A stretch of 64,000 bases of DNA from Acidobacteriota bacterium (GTDB lineage: Bacteria > Acidobacteriota > Thermoanaerobaculia > Multivoradales > J023), in the NCBI GenBank assembly GCA_029263395.1, contig JAJCXO010000005.1, forward strand, positions 18,724 to 82,723, written 5' to 3'. A program made the position numbers and the translations under genes. The notes beneath the pieces were generated by a model. The model was not told the DNA's origin and made no database searches. It saw only the letters and a list, made by a program, of their open reading frames with translations. Of the stretch, positions 17,363 to 26,051 are shown one piece after another (the first letter of the stretch is position 1; the number at the start of each line of letters is the position of its first letter).

Positions 17363-17398
17363 GATGTGGGCATACTCGATGATGTGGGCATACTCGAT
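17363..17398. repeat. Two perfect tandem copies of an 18-nt unit
   Basis: GATGTGGGCATACTCGAT at 17363-17380 is repeated at 17381-17398, in the 150-bp gap between two receiver genes, upstream of the 17317 start. It could be a pair of binding sites or a slippage duplication. Confidence 0.8.
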
Positions 17399-17467
17399 GA
17401 GCACTGGCTCGGAGGCGAATATATGGGGCTAAATACTTTAATCGCCGGAAGAGAAAGACTCAAGGTT

Positions 17468-17878
17468 TCAAGAGGTGGTGTTGGTCGGGTGGTGGGGCCA
17501 TCCGCGGAGCGTGTCTGTGACGATGTCAGGCATGTCGAGCAGAGTGAGCTCGGACTTTACGATGTAGCGCGTGACTCCTGCTGCCAAGGCCTGTCGTTTC
17601 ATCGTTTCGTCAGCTTGGCTGGTGAGAAGAATCACCGGATATTGCGGTGGGGTTGATAGGTCTATTGCCAGCTCTAGGCCTGGGCCGTCGGGCAATAGAG
17701 AGTCGACAATCGCTAGGTTGGGAGTGGTGCGTGCGACGCTCTGGCGAGCCAGCTGAAGTGTCCTCGCAATGGTCAACCGCAGATTGGGTTGGGACTCGAA
17801 GGACAGCTGGATCAGCTCGGCGTGTGCGTCTTCGTCTTCCACTAGAAGGACATGGGTCATCCCGCTTTGCATCGTCAC
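17468..17878 (-). CDS. Single-domain response regulator
   Basis: 136 residues, a single receiver domain: 'HVLLVEDEDAHAELIQLSFE', Asp in 'LAIVDSLLPDGPG', 'ILLTSQAD', Lys in 'RYIVKSELT'. It is closest in style to the receiver at the N-terminus of the hybrid kinase (14722-16296): both read 'VEDEXAHAELI' and 'RYIVKS/NYIVKS', so it may share its partner. It is the first gene of the minus-strand cluster and is divergent from the respiratory operon. Confidence 0.9.
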   Translation of the reverse strand: MTMQSGMTHVLLVEDEDAHAELIQLSFESQPNLRLTIARTLQLARQSVARTTPNLAIVDSLLPDGPGLELAIDLSTPPQYPVILLTSQADETMKRQALAAGVTRYIVKSELTLLDMPDIVTDTLRGWPHHPTNTTS

Positions 17879-18218
17879 CTCCCGCGCGGAGCGAGGTTGA
17901 ACATCCTCGTCTCGTGCGGCGATACGTACGTCAATCGACCCGTTCTACGCCTCATCCGTTGCCCTATGGCATCCGTTGCCGAGATGGACGATTATGAGCC
18001 TCTTAGATGATGGTATCGCATTCTGAAGGCCTCCGATAGGCTTCTCAGCCGTCATTCTCATCGTCATACAAGGCCTTTCACGGGCCCTTACGGACGCTTG
18101 CTGGTGCACCTTCCGGAGCTTGTAGCGTCCCTTGACAGTTCCTGAACTGCACGGCTAACCTTCCCGCGCTCAAGTAAAAACAGTGACCTTAATCCTCCAT
18201 CTGGCAGGAGGTTAGTCC
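17879..18218 (+). promoter_or_regulatory. Divergent regulatory region upstream of the respiratory operon
   Basis: 340 bp without a gene. Candidate promoter for the operon: TTGACA (18132-18137), 16-17 bases, then a weak -10 (GCTAAC, 18154-18159). GGACGCT (18101-18107) and AGCGTCC (18124-18130) form a stem just before it. A direct repeat CATCCGTTGCC occurs near 17960. GGAGG (18207-18211) is the ribosome site for the TTG start at 18219. Confidence 0.4.
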
Positions 18219-18866
18219 TTGCCACAGATTTTCCCGGAATGGACCAATAAAGCCCCGCTGTATCTGGTCGGGGGCATAGTGGCAGTAGCGGCGGTGGCGC
18301 CGGTGCTGATTTGGTACTTCTTCTCTCCAGAGTTCACCGATGTTGGCTATCAGCCTGAACAACCGGTGCCGTTCAGTCACCAGTTGCACGCCGGTGAGTT
18401 AGAGTTGGATTGTCGGTATTGCCACGCACAAGTCGAGATTTCCGCCGTGGCATCGGTGCCGCCAACTCAGGTGTGCATGAATTGCCATCAGTTAGTGGCA
18501 CGCGACAGTGAGAAGCTTGCGGTTATCCGAGACAGCCTCAGCTCCGGGCAGCCTGTGGAATGGGTTCGCGTCCACAACATTCCCGACTATGCAGTGTTCG
18601 ATCATGGCGTTCATGTCCGAGCTGGCGTTGGCTGCTCCAGCTGCCACGGCGATATCCGTAGCATGGAGGTTGTGACGCAGACGGAACCGTTGTCGATGGC
18701 CTGGTGCCTCGAATGCCATCGCGCACCAGACCTCCACCTGCGCGAATTCGACCAGATCACCAACACGACCTGGAAGCCGGGTAACAATCAACTGGCCTTT
18801 GCCGCTCAAGCCAAGGAAGAGCGCCAGATCCAACCTCCCCAAGATTGCACCTCATGCCATCGTTGA
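18219..18866 (+). CDS. actA: Pentaheme cytochrome c, ActA-like subunit of an alternative complex III-type enzyme
   Basis: 215 residues. TTG start at 18219, supported by GGAGG seven bases upstream. One N-terminal membrane anchor (~12-34, 'LYLVGGIVAVAAVAPVLIWY') is followed by five CxxCH heme-c motifs: CRYCH, CMNCH, CSSCH, CLECH and CTSCH. In alternative complex III, ActA carries five hemes and takes electrons from the quinol module to soluble carriers. Its 3' end overlaps the ActB frame by 13 bases, so the two are coupled. Confidence 0.9.
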   Translation: MPQIFPEWTNKAPLYLVGGIVAVAAVAPVLIWYFFSPEFTDVGYQPEQPVPFSHQLHAGELELDCRYCHAQVEISAVASVPPTQVCMNCHQLVARDSEKLAVIRDSLSSGQPVEWVRVHNIPDYAVFDHGVHVRAGVGCSSCHGDIRSMEVVTQTEPLSMAWCLECHRAPDLHLREFDQITNTTWKPGNNQLAFAAQAKEERQIQPPQDCTSCHR

Positions 18867-21820
18867 AATCCCAGCCCGAAAGCAAAGAATACTGGCGAAG
18901 TCTCGAACGGCTCCTGGGTTCGCCGGCCGTGCAAGAAGAGCTTGCACGGCAACCTGAGTTTCCCGATGGTGCAGATTTTCCGCCGGATGCGGTGAATCGC
19001 CGGACAATGTTGACGCTGATGGGCGCCTCTTTTGCCATGGTTGGGCTCGAGGGTTGTCGTCGTCCAGTGGAAAAGATTGTCCCCTACGTTACCGGTCCCG
19101 AGTACACCGTACCGGGTATCCCAAAACGTTTCGCTTCGACCCTGCCCTTTGGCAGCAGCGCATACGGCGTGGTGGTCGAGAGTCATGAAGGCCGACCCTC
19201 CAAGGTCGAGGGCAACGAGCTCCATCCCTCTTCTTTGGGTGCTGCGACAACCTGGACACAGGCCTCGCCGCTGAACCTCTTCGATCCCGATCGATCGGGC
19301 AGCGTGCGGCATCGTGGAGCTGAGGATGCAGATCTTCTGCCTTCCGACTGGGCCGCTTTTGACGCCTTCTTCGAGACTCGACGGACTGAGCTCGAAGCTT
19401 CCGGAGGAGCTGGCCTGGCGATTTTGAGCGGCGAGCATTGTTCGCCTGCGCTAGCCGGCCTAGCGGCGGAGCTGGCGATTGCACTGCCGCAAGCGAAGTG
19501 GGTTGTCCATGAGCCGCTCGGCGCCGCCAACAGTTTTGCTGGCTGCGAGTTGGCTACCGGCGTCGCTTGTCGGCCGGTTTACCACTTTGACAAAGCACGC
19601 AAGATTCTAGCCCTCGATGCTGACCTGCTACACACCGAGAGCGACAGCCTCGCGGCAGCCCGGGGTTATGCCCAAGGGCGCCGGGTTGCGAGTCCTGCCG
19701 ATGAGATCAATCGGCTTTATGCGGTAGAGAGCACACTATCGATCACCGGGTCGACCGCCGATCATCGTGTCCGTCTCAAGAGCCGTGAGATCGGTGCTTT
19801 TGCCGCCGCGGTGGCCAGTGCCCTCGGGGTCGAGGTTGCTGCGCCGAACGCCGAGTTACCTGGCGACGCGAGTGCGAAGGCCCAGAGGATCGCATTGGAC
19901 CTCGCGGCGTCCCCGGGTGAAGCTGTGGTCGTCGTTGGTCGCAGTCAGCCACCCGCTGTGCATGCTTTGGCTCTTGCTATGAACCAGGCATTGGGCGGCT
20001 TGGGCGCTACCGTGACGCTGCAAGAGCTGAAGGATGTGGCGTATGGCGGACCCGATGCACTCGGCTCGTTGGTTTCAGACATGCGGAGTGGGGTGGTCGA
20101 GACGCTGCTGATTCTTGGTGGCAACCCGGTGTACGATGCGCCGGCTGATCTCGACTTTGCAGGCGCGTTGGCGGAGGTTGGGCAGAGCATTCATCTGTCG
20201 AGTCACCTCGACGAAACCTCCCGGCAAGTTCACTGGCATCTGCCGGCAGCGCATCCATTCGAGGCTTGGGGAGATGCTCGCGCCGCAGACGGTTCGCTGA
20301 GCGTCGTCCAGCCGTTGCTGGCGCCGCTACTCGGCGGTCGCAGCGAGCTCGAGCTTGTCGAGCGGCTGGTACGGGGGGCCAACGCCCGGTCCGGTTACGA
20401 TGTGGTGCGCGAAACCTGGCTCACCGTGCTTGGCGCGGAGGGATTCGAGGCCAAGTGGCGCCGAGTGCTTCACGATGGAGTCGCCGCCGAGGTTGCGGAG
20501 GGCAGCGGGTCAACGGCTATCGAGGCGGCTCAGATTGTGGTTCCCGAGTTGACTTTCCCCGAAGCGGACAGCGCCCTCGAGTTGACCCTTCATCCGTCCC
20601 GTGCAACTTTTGACGGTCGCTTCGCCAACAGTTCGTGGCTCCAGGAGCTACCCGACGCCATCACTAAGGTCGTTTGGGACAACGCGGCGCTGATCAGCCC
20701 GGCGACCGCTGAACAGTTCGATCTCGAGAGCGGCGACATGGTGAGCTTGGGCTATCGTGATCGAACCCTCGACCTGCCGGTTTTTGTTTTGCCTGGGCAG
20801 GCTGATAATTCGGTAGCGTTGGCTCTGGGTTATGGCCGCACGGCGGCCGGTCGGGTGGGTGACGGCGTCGGTGCCAACGCTTACTTGCTGCGCGATTCCA
20901 GTGCGCCCTATTTTGATGGTGGTTTGAGCCTCACCAAGATCAAAGGTTCCCATCTGTTGGCGCAAACCCAAGAGCATTGGGACATGGAGGGCCGGCCGAT
21001 CATTCGCGAGGCGACGCTCGAGCACTACCGCGAAGAGCCTCACTTCGTCGGCCACAAACACGATCCTGACGAATCCCATCAGCTCTTCCCGTCGCACTCC
21101 TATGAGGATAGTCCCCAGTGGGGGCTAGCGATCGATCTCAATTCCTGCATCGGTTGTAACGCCTGTGTGGTGGCTTGCCAGAGCGAGAACAACATACCGG
21201 TCGTTGGCAAAGAGCAAGTGTCGCGGGGTCGCGAGATGCATTGGCTGCGCGTCGACCGCTACTTCTCAGGCGAGCCAGACGAGCCGGAAGTTGCCTTCCA
21301 GCCAGTGCCCTGTATGCATTGCGAGAACGCGCCCTGTGAGCAAGTCTGCCCGGTGGCCGCAACGGTTCACGACGACGAAGGCTTGAACGCCATGGTCTAC
21401 AACCGTTGTATCGGCACCCGCTACTGCTCGAACAACTGTCCTTACAAAGTCCGGCGCTTCAACTTCTTCAACTACACCAAGGACACCCCTGAGTTGATGA
21501 AGATGGCGATGAATCCGGATGTGACGGTGCGTTCGCGAGGCGTGATGGAGAAGTGCACCTATTGTGTGCAACGCATCAGCGAAACCAAGATCACTGCCAA
21601 GAAAGAAGGGCGGGACCTGCGCGATGGCGAGATCAAGACCGCCTGTCAGCAGACCTGTCCCACCGAGGCCATCGTCTTTGGCAATATTCGCGACCCTGAA
21701 AGCGACGTCGCGCAGTGGAAGCGTTCGGATCGCGACTACGACTTGCTAGGTGAGCTCAACAATCGGCCGCGAACCTCCTACCTCGGTCGGTTGCGCAATC
21801 CCAACCCCGACTGGGCATGA
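18854..21820 (+). CDS. actB: ActB-like protein: molybdopterin-enzyme fold fused to a four-cluster Fe-S domain
   Basis: 988 residues from ATG at 18854. A twin-arginine-type signal lies at ~48-68 ('[20 protein letters not shown]') after a long n-region, as usual for ActB. Residues ~70-740 resemble the DMSO-reductase catalytic fold, which in ActB has lost the cofactor; no N-terminal CxxCxxxC cluster is present. Residues ~755-960 form a ferredoxin-like domain with four Cys groups (starting [12 protein letters not shown] at 765, [14 protein letters not shown] at 820, the RYCSNNCPY group, CTYC at 901 and CQQTCP). It would pass electrons among 4Fe-4S clusters. Its stop overlaps the next ATG (ATGA). 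Confidence 0.92.
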   Translation: MPSLKSQPESKEYWRSLERLLGSPAVQEELARQPEFPDGADFPPDAVNRRTMLTLMGASFAMVGLEGCRRPVEKIVPYVTGPEYTVPGIPKRFASTLPFGSSAYGVVVESHEGRPSKVEGNELHPSSLGAATTWTQASPLNLFDPDRSGSVRHRGAEDADLLPSDWAAFDAFFETRRTELEASGGAGLAILSGEHCSPALAGLAAELAIALPQAKWVVHEPLGAANSFAGCELATGVACRPVYHFDKARKILALDADLLHTESDSLAAARGYAQGRRVASPADEINRLYAVESTLSITGSTADHRVRLKSREIGAFAAAVASALGVEVAAPNAELPGDASAKAQRIALDLAASPGEAVVVVGRSQPPAVHALALAMNQALGGLGATVTLQELKDVAYGGPDALGSLVSDMRSGVVETLLILGGNPVYDAPADLDFAGALAEVGQSIHLSSHLDETSRQVHWHLPAAHPFEAWGDARAADGSLSVVQPLLAPLLGGRSELELVERLVRGANARSGYDVVRETWLTVLGAEGFEAKWRRVLHDGVAAEVAEGSGSTAIEAAQIVVPELTFPEADSALELTLHPSRATFDGRFANSSWLQELPDAITKVVWDNAALISPATAEQFDLESGDMVSLGYRDRTLDLPVFVLPGQADNSVALALGYGRTAAGRVGDGVGANAYLLRDSSAPYFDGGLSLTKIKGSHLLAQTQEHWDMEGRPIIREATLEHYREEPHFVGHKHDPDESHQLFPSHSYEDSPQWGLAIDLNSCIGCNACVVACQSENNIPVVGKEQVSRGREMHWLRVDRYFSGEPDEPEVAFQPVPCMHCENAPCEQVCPVAATVHDDEGLNAMVYNRCIGTRYCSNNCPYKVRRFNFFNYTKDTPELMKMAMNPDVTVRSRGVMEKCTYCVQRISETKITAKKEGRDLRDGEIKTACQQTCPTEAIVFGNIRDPESDVAQWKRSDRDYDLLGELNNRPRTSYLGRLRNPNPDWA

Positions 21821-22440
21821 ACCGCGAGGAGAATCCGTTGACGGAATGCCGGCGAATCGTTGAAGATAAAAAAGTGAACGGCTCGATGGGTAGGGTATTC
21901 GCAGTGTTACTGCTTGTTGCCTTGAGCGGTTGCTGGCGCGGTGCGACCTCGTCACGGCCGCCGATCCACCCCAACCCGAATATGGACCATCAACCCAAAT
22001 ACCGGGCACAAGCGGCGAGCGACTTCTTCTTTGATGGCGCTACTATGCGACTGCCGGTCGAAGGTACCGTGGCGCGTGGTGAGCTGCATGAAGATACAGC
22101 GTTCTACACCGGATTCGACGACTCTGGGGCGGTAGTCTCCAAAATTCCTTTCGAGGTCGACGAAGAAATCGTACTGCGCGGTAAAGAGCGCTACGACATC
22201 TACTGTGCTCCGTGCCACAATCAACGAGGCACCGGCAAAGGGATGTTGTGGGAAAGGGCTCAGATCGAATCAGCGGATCTTCGCCAGCAACGGCTGGTGG
22301 ATGTCCCTGATGGCCAAATGTTCGACGTCATCACCAATGGCCTCGGCTTGATGTCGGGCTACAAATATCCGATCCCGCCGCACGATCGCTGGGCGATTGT
22401 CGCCTACGTGCGTCGCCTCCAGAGTGAGGCCGGGTCATGA
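21817..22440 (+). CDS. actE: ActE-like monoheme cytochrome c lipoprotein
   Basis: 207 residues from the ATG at 21817 that overlaps the ActB stop. A lipoprotein signal appears further in ('MGRVFAVLLLVALSGC', lipobox LSGC), so GTG 21874 or ATG 21886 could be the true start. The mature part carries one heme site CAPCH ('YDIYCAPCHNQRGTGKG') and a distal Met candidate in 'LGLMSGYKYPIPPHDR'. ActE is the peripheral monoheme subunit of alternative complex III. In canonical operons actC and actD precede actE; here it follows actB directly. Confidence 0.82.
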   Translation: MNREENPLTECRRIVEDKKVNGSMGRVFAVLLLVALSGCWRGATSSRPPIHPNPNMDHQPKYRAQAASDFFFDGATMRLPVEGTVARGELHEDTAFYTGFDDSGAVVSKIPFEVDEEIVLRGKERYDIYCAPCHNQRGTGKGMLWERAQIESADLRQQRLVDVPDGQMFDVITNGLGLMSGYKYPIPPHDRWAIVAYVRRLQSEAGS

Positions 22441-22456
22441 GATTGCTGGAGTCCTC

Positions 22457-24466
22457 TTGAGCCAGATGAGCCGCAAGCCGCCTGTCCTTCCGATTTTGCT
22501 CGGGGTACTGGCCATGGTCGCTGTGATCGTGGCCTCGTTCAAGTTCCTGACCACCTTCGACGACAAAATGGCGTTCAAGTCGCCGGTGCGCTCGGAGGCT
22601 TCGGTTGAGGCGGCCGAGACACCGCGGTCCCAGGCGCTACGCGAGTCGTCGGAACTGGCTGCTGCCAAAGAGCTCGAGAAGCCTTATGAAGAAGCGGAGT
22701 ACCGCGCCGTACCCCGCATCGGCAGCCGAGTCGCTATCTGGATTGTTGCCCAACTCCATCTGCTGTTCGCCGCCTTCGTGCTGGCGGTGCCGATTTTTGC
22801 CTTGATCATCGAGTTTATCGGCTACCGAACCGGTGACGAACGTTACGACAAGCTGGCGTACGAATTCACCAAGCTGCTATCGGCTTCATTCTCGTTTACC
22901 GCCACGCTGGGTGCCGGATTGACCTTCATGTTGATCATCCTGTACCCGAAGTTCACCAATTACTTGATGTCGGTGTTCTCACCGACGTTCCTGCCCTATG
23001 TGTTGCTGTTCTTTGCCGAAGCGGGCTTTCTTTACAGCTACTACTACGGCTGGGGCAAATTCTCGCCGCGAGTACACCTTTTCCTCGGCTTGATGCTGAA
23101 TGTGGTTGGCACAGCGCTGATGTTCATCGCCAACGCCTGGTTGACCTTCATGTCGACACCGGCAGGTATCGCCGAGAGTGGCGCGTTGATCTCCACCTGG
23201 GACGCGATCACCAACTACACCTGGATGCCGATCAATATCCACCGCATTATCGCCAACGTAGCCTTCGGTGGTTCGATCGCCGCGGCCTACGCGGCTTTCC
23301 AATTTCTCCAAGCCAAGACCGACGAAGAGCGCGCCCACTACGATTGGATGGGCTACATGGGTAACTTTGTCGCGATTTGCGGCCTGCTGCCTCTGCCCTT
23401 CGCTGGCTACTGGCTAGCGTCTGAAATCTACGCCTTCTCGCAGACGATGGGCTTGACGATGATGGGCGGAGCTTTCTCCTGGCTGTTCATCATACAGGCG
23501 ATACTGATAGGTAATCTTTTCCTGTTCGCCAACTGGTATTTGTGGCTGGGTATGGGACGGATCAAGGGCGCCGAGCGCTACCGCTCCTTCATTTGGCCGA
23601 TGCTGGTTGTGATCACGATCTGCTTCGCCATCTGGGCGACGCCGAGATCGATCCTCTCCACCACCGAAGAAGTTCAGGCGATGGGCGGCTCGTCACATCC
23701 GATGCTCGGTTACCTCGGTGTGATGTCGGCCAAGAACACCGCAGTCAATATCTTGATCCTCACGACCTTCTTGAGCTTTGTGCTCTATCGCCGCAGTGGC
23801 AAAATCCCAACCGTGTCGTGGGCCAAACAAGCGAACTTTGTGCAGTTTCTGATCTTCGCTGGCGCCGCTACGACGGTTATCGGCTACGGTATAGCAGGCT
23901 ATTTTGTTGATGCCAAAACCAGGATTGGTTTTTCGGTTCCACAGGTGGGGTCTGTCCTTGCGGCATTGGTGCTGGTCACCTTGATTGACGTGTTCCTATT
24001 GCGCAACGCGGAGACTGCTGAGACCAATTGGGGCAAGATTCGCCCAATTTCCCAATATCTACTGATCATGCTGGCGGTCACTTTTACTTGGTTGATGGGT
24101 CTGATGGGTTATGTCCGTGCTGGACTCCGTCAGCACTGGCACGTCTTCGGCGTGATCCGAGACACTTCGGTTGATGCTTTTACACCGTCCTTGGGTTTTG
24201 CGACCAAAGTGGTGTCTTTCACGGTGCTGGTCTTCTTCCTGTTGATCGGGTTCATCTTTTACCTGACAGGCTTGACCAACAAGAAGAGTTACCAAGCCAT
24301 CAAGGACTTGACCCCCAGAGATGTGCCTGGAGAGCCCCAAGTCACGCCCGGCCTCTCCGCTGCCTCTTCGGGAGCGACGGCCATGAACGCCGCGAGTGGC
24401 ATGCCGGCAGGTGCCTCCGGTTATAGCGCCGCGGGCCACGATTCAAACCCAACCCTCAAGACGTGA
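22457..24466 (+). CDS. CydA-like multi-span membrane subunit (divergent cytochrome bd subunit I family)
   Basis: 669 residues from TTG at 22457 (GGAG six bases upstream; ATG 22466 is an alternative). About 14 hydrophobic segments. Comparison with CydA: 'AQLHLLFAAFVLAVPIFALI' matches the first helix with its conserved His, 'LLFFAEAGFLYSYYYGW' matches the region of Glu99/Glu107 with only the second Glu kept, 'ANAWLTFMSTPAG' matches 'ANGWMQ.P.G', and 'NIHRIIANVAFGGSIAAAYA' matches the helix with the heme-b His. No CydB gene is present. In canonical Act operons this place holds NrfD-type ActC. The protein is therefore the probable membrane quinone/heme-b module. Oxygen reduction is not implied, since one conserved Glu is absent. 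Confidence 0.85.
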   Translation: MSQMSRKPPVLPILLGVLAMVAVIVASFKFLTTFDDKMAFKSPVRSEASVEAAETPRSQALRESSELAAAKELEKPYEEAEYRAVPRIGSRVAIWIVAQLHLLFAAFVLAVPIFALIIEFIGYRTGDERYDKLAYEFTKLLSASFSFTATLGAGLTFMLIILYPKFTNYLMSVFSPTFLPYVLLFFAEAGFLYSYYYGWGKFSPRVHLFLGLMLNVVGTALMFIANAWLTFMSTPAGIAESGALISTWDAITNYTWMPINIHRIIANVAFGGSIAAAYAAFQFLQAKTDEERAHYDWMGYMGNFVAICGLLPLPFAGYWLASEIYAFSQTMGLTMMGGAFSWLFIIQAILIGNLFLFANWYLWLGMGRIKGAERYRSFIWPMLVVITICFAIWATPRSILSTTEEVQAMGGSSHPMLGYLGVMSAKNTAVNILILTTFLSFVLYRRSGKIPTVSWAKQANFVQFLIFAGAATTVIGYGIAGYFVDAKTRIGFSVPQVGSVLAALVLVTLIDVFLLRNAETAETNWGKIRPISQYLLIMLAVTFTWLMGLMGYVRAGLRQHWHVFGVIRDTSVDAFTPSLGFATKVVSFTVLVFFLLIGFIFYLTGLTNKKSYQAIKDLTPRDVPGEPQVTPGLSAASSGATAMNAASGMPAGASGYSAAGHDSNPTLKT

Positions 24467-25245
24467 TGAAGATACCGATAACACTGCAACTCGCCCTGCT
24501 CACGGTGGGACTGACCGGCTTCTACATGATGGTCGGTCAGGCCGTACCACAGAAAGAGGTCCATCCGCCCGAGGTCATCGAGATCGCATCCGACGTCTCG
24601 ACCGCAGAGATGGTTGAGATTGGCAAAGAGATCTACCTCGGCAAGGGCATCTGCTCGACCTGTCACACCATTGGCAAGACGGGCTCGCTGCGCTTCCCGG
24701 ACATGGATGGCATTGCGTTGCGCGCGGCAGAGCGGCGACAGGCCGAGGGTTACACAGCCGTTGACTACCTCGCCGAGTCGCTCTATGAACCAGACATTTA
24801 CATTGTCGATGGCTTCAGTTCAGGCATGCCGGCGATCAACAAACCGCCGATCGGTCTCACCGATCAGGAAATTCTGGCGGTGATTGCCTACCTGCAGACC
24901 CTGGGTGGTTCGGCTGATGTGACCATGGACACTAAGTTGGTGTACACCGGCGGTGCAATTGGCGGCGGTGAAACGGGTGGAGCTAGCGGCGAGGTTGTGA
25001 CTGCTGCGGTGGTGGGTGGAAGTACCGTACTCGACACCTACGGATGTGCGCGGTGCCATGACGCCGACTCTCCTCTCGATCCCGCCAGTCCAAGTCTTGC
25101 TGGGATCGGCGCTCGGTTGAGCCCTGACCAGCTATTGTCGAAACTCTATAATCACCCCGGCGACGATGGTCTGGATCAAGTGACGATGGGCGAGTTGGCC
25201 ACTTTGGTGCAACATTTGGCAGACAAGAGAGGCGAAAAAGGATGA
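24466..25245 (+). CDS. Diheme cytochrome c, membrane-anchored
   Basis: 259 residues. ATG 24466 overlaps the preceding TGA by one base; GTG 24463 is possible. An N-terminal hydrophobic anchor (~5-24) precedes two cytochrome-c domains with CSTCH (~61) and CARCH (~198), separated by a Gly-rich linker ('GGAIGGGETGGASGEVV'). Met candidates for the sixth ligand: 'SSGMPAINKP' in domain 1; domain 2 has none obvious. It ends in an ATGA overlap with the next gene. Confidence 0.88.
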   Translation: MKIPITLQLALLTVGLTGFYMMVGQAVPQKEVHPPEVIEIASDVSTAEMVEIGKEIYLGKGICSTCHTIGKTGSLRFPDMDGIALRAAERRQAEGYTAVDYLAESLYEPDIYIVDGFSSGMPAINKPPIGLTDQEILAVIAYLQTLGGSADVTMDTKLVYTGGAIGGGETGGASGEVVTAAVVGGSTVLDTYGCARCHDADSPLDPASPSLAGIGARLSPDQLLSKLYNHPGDDGLDQVTMGELATLVQHLADKRGEKG

Positions 25246-26051
25246 ACTGGTGGGTCCTAATTGCCTTCGTAGCGGCAATGCTCGTGCTGCGCTGGCGCCG
25301 GGTCGGTATCTTGACGTGGGTTGCGGCTTGGTTGGTCGGCCTGTATCTGGTGCTGAACTACGTCTTTGTGGTGCCAGTGCCTGTCTCGGTGATCAAGATC
25401 TATATGGGTATTGTCAGCCTGTCGTTGTTTGCATTCGTGCTCACCGACTCGCAACGGATGACTGAGTTTTGGCAGCCGATCCAGGCGTTTGTTGTCGAAC
25501 CACGATATCGGCCGCTGCTGGCGTTGGTCGCACTGGCCATTCCGGCCTTGGTGGCGTTTCGCATTTATGCCGACATGACAGCCACTCCACAGGCGCCATT
25601 TTTTGCCCGCACCGTGCATCCAGCCCCACCAGATTCGATTATTGTGCACGACAGCGAGCTCGCTCTCGGTACCGCTGATAATCCTTACCGCGATCTCGAA
25701 ACGTCGAATCCGGAAGAGTTCAAGGAGCGTTTGGAGAAGGGACGAGCGGTCTACTATCTGAACTGCTTCTACTGCCACGGCGATCTCATGGCAGGTGCCG
25801 GGATGTACGCCCATGCCTTGAACCCGATCCCGACCAACTTTCAAGATCCCGGTACCATCGCCATGTTGCGCGAGGCCTTTCTCTATTGGCGTATTGCCAA
25901 GGGAGCACCGGGGATGCCGGAAGAAGGCGGGCCCTGGCAGAGTGCTATGCCGGCTTGGGAGAGCTTCCTGACCGAGGAGGAGATGTGGAACGTCATCCTC
26001 TTCCTCTACGACTTCACCGGCTACCAACCACGCGCTGTCGAGTTGCACTGA
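25242..26051 (+). CDS. Four-helix membrane protein with C-terminal monoheme cytochrome c domain
   Basis: 269 residues. Three to four hydrophobic helices occupy residues ~2-115. A periplasmic domain with one heme-c site follows (CFYCH at ~174, 'GRAVYYLNCFYCHGDLMAGA') and a Met in 'GAPGMPEEGGPWQSAMP'. ATG overlaps the previous stop, and its own stop overlaps the next ATG (TGATG). Known Act complexes have no such subunit that I recall, so it is specific to this arrangement. Confidence 0.85.
   Translation: MNWWVLIAFVAAMLVLRWRRVGILTWVAAWLVGLYLVLNYVFVVPVPVSVIKIYMGIVSLSLFAFVLTDSQRMTEFWQPIQAFVVEPRYRPLLALVALAIPALVAFRIYADMTATPQAPFFARTVHPAPPDSIIVHDSELALGTADNPYRDLETSNPEEFKERLEKGRAVYYLNCFYCHGDLMAGAGMYAHALNPIPTNFQDPGTIAMLREAFLYWRIAKGAPGMPEEGGPWQSAMPAWESFLTEEEMWNVILFLYDFTGYQPRAVELH

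Noticed and set aside
22457..24466. Call of a true cytochrome bd oxidase subunit
   Set aside because: One of the two conserved glutamates is absent and no CydB gene follows, so oxygen reduction is not supported.
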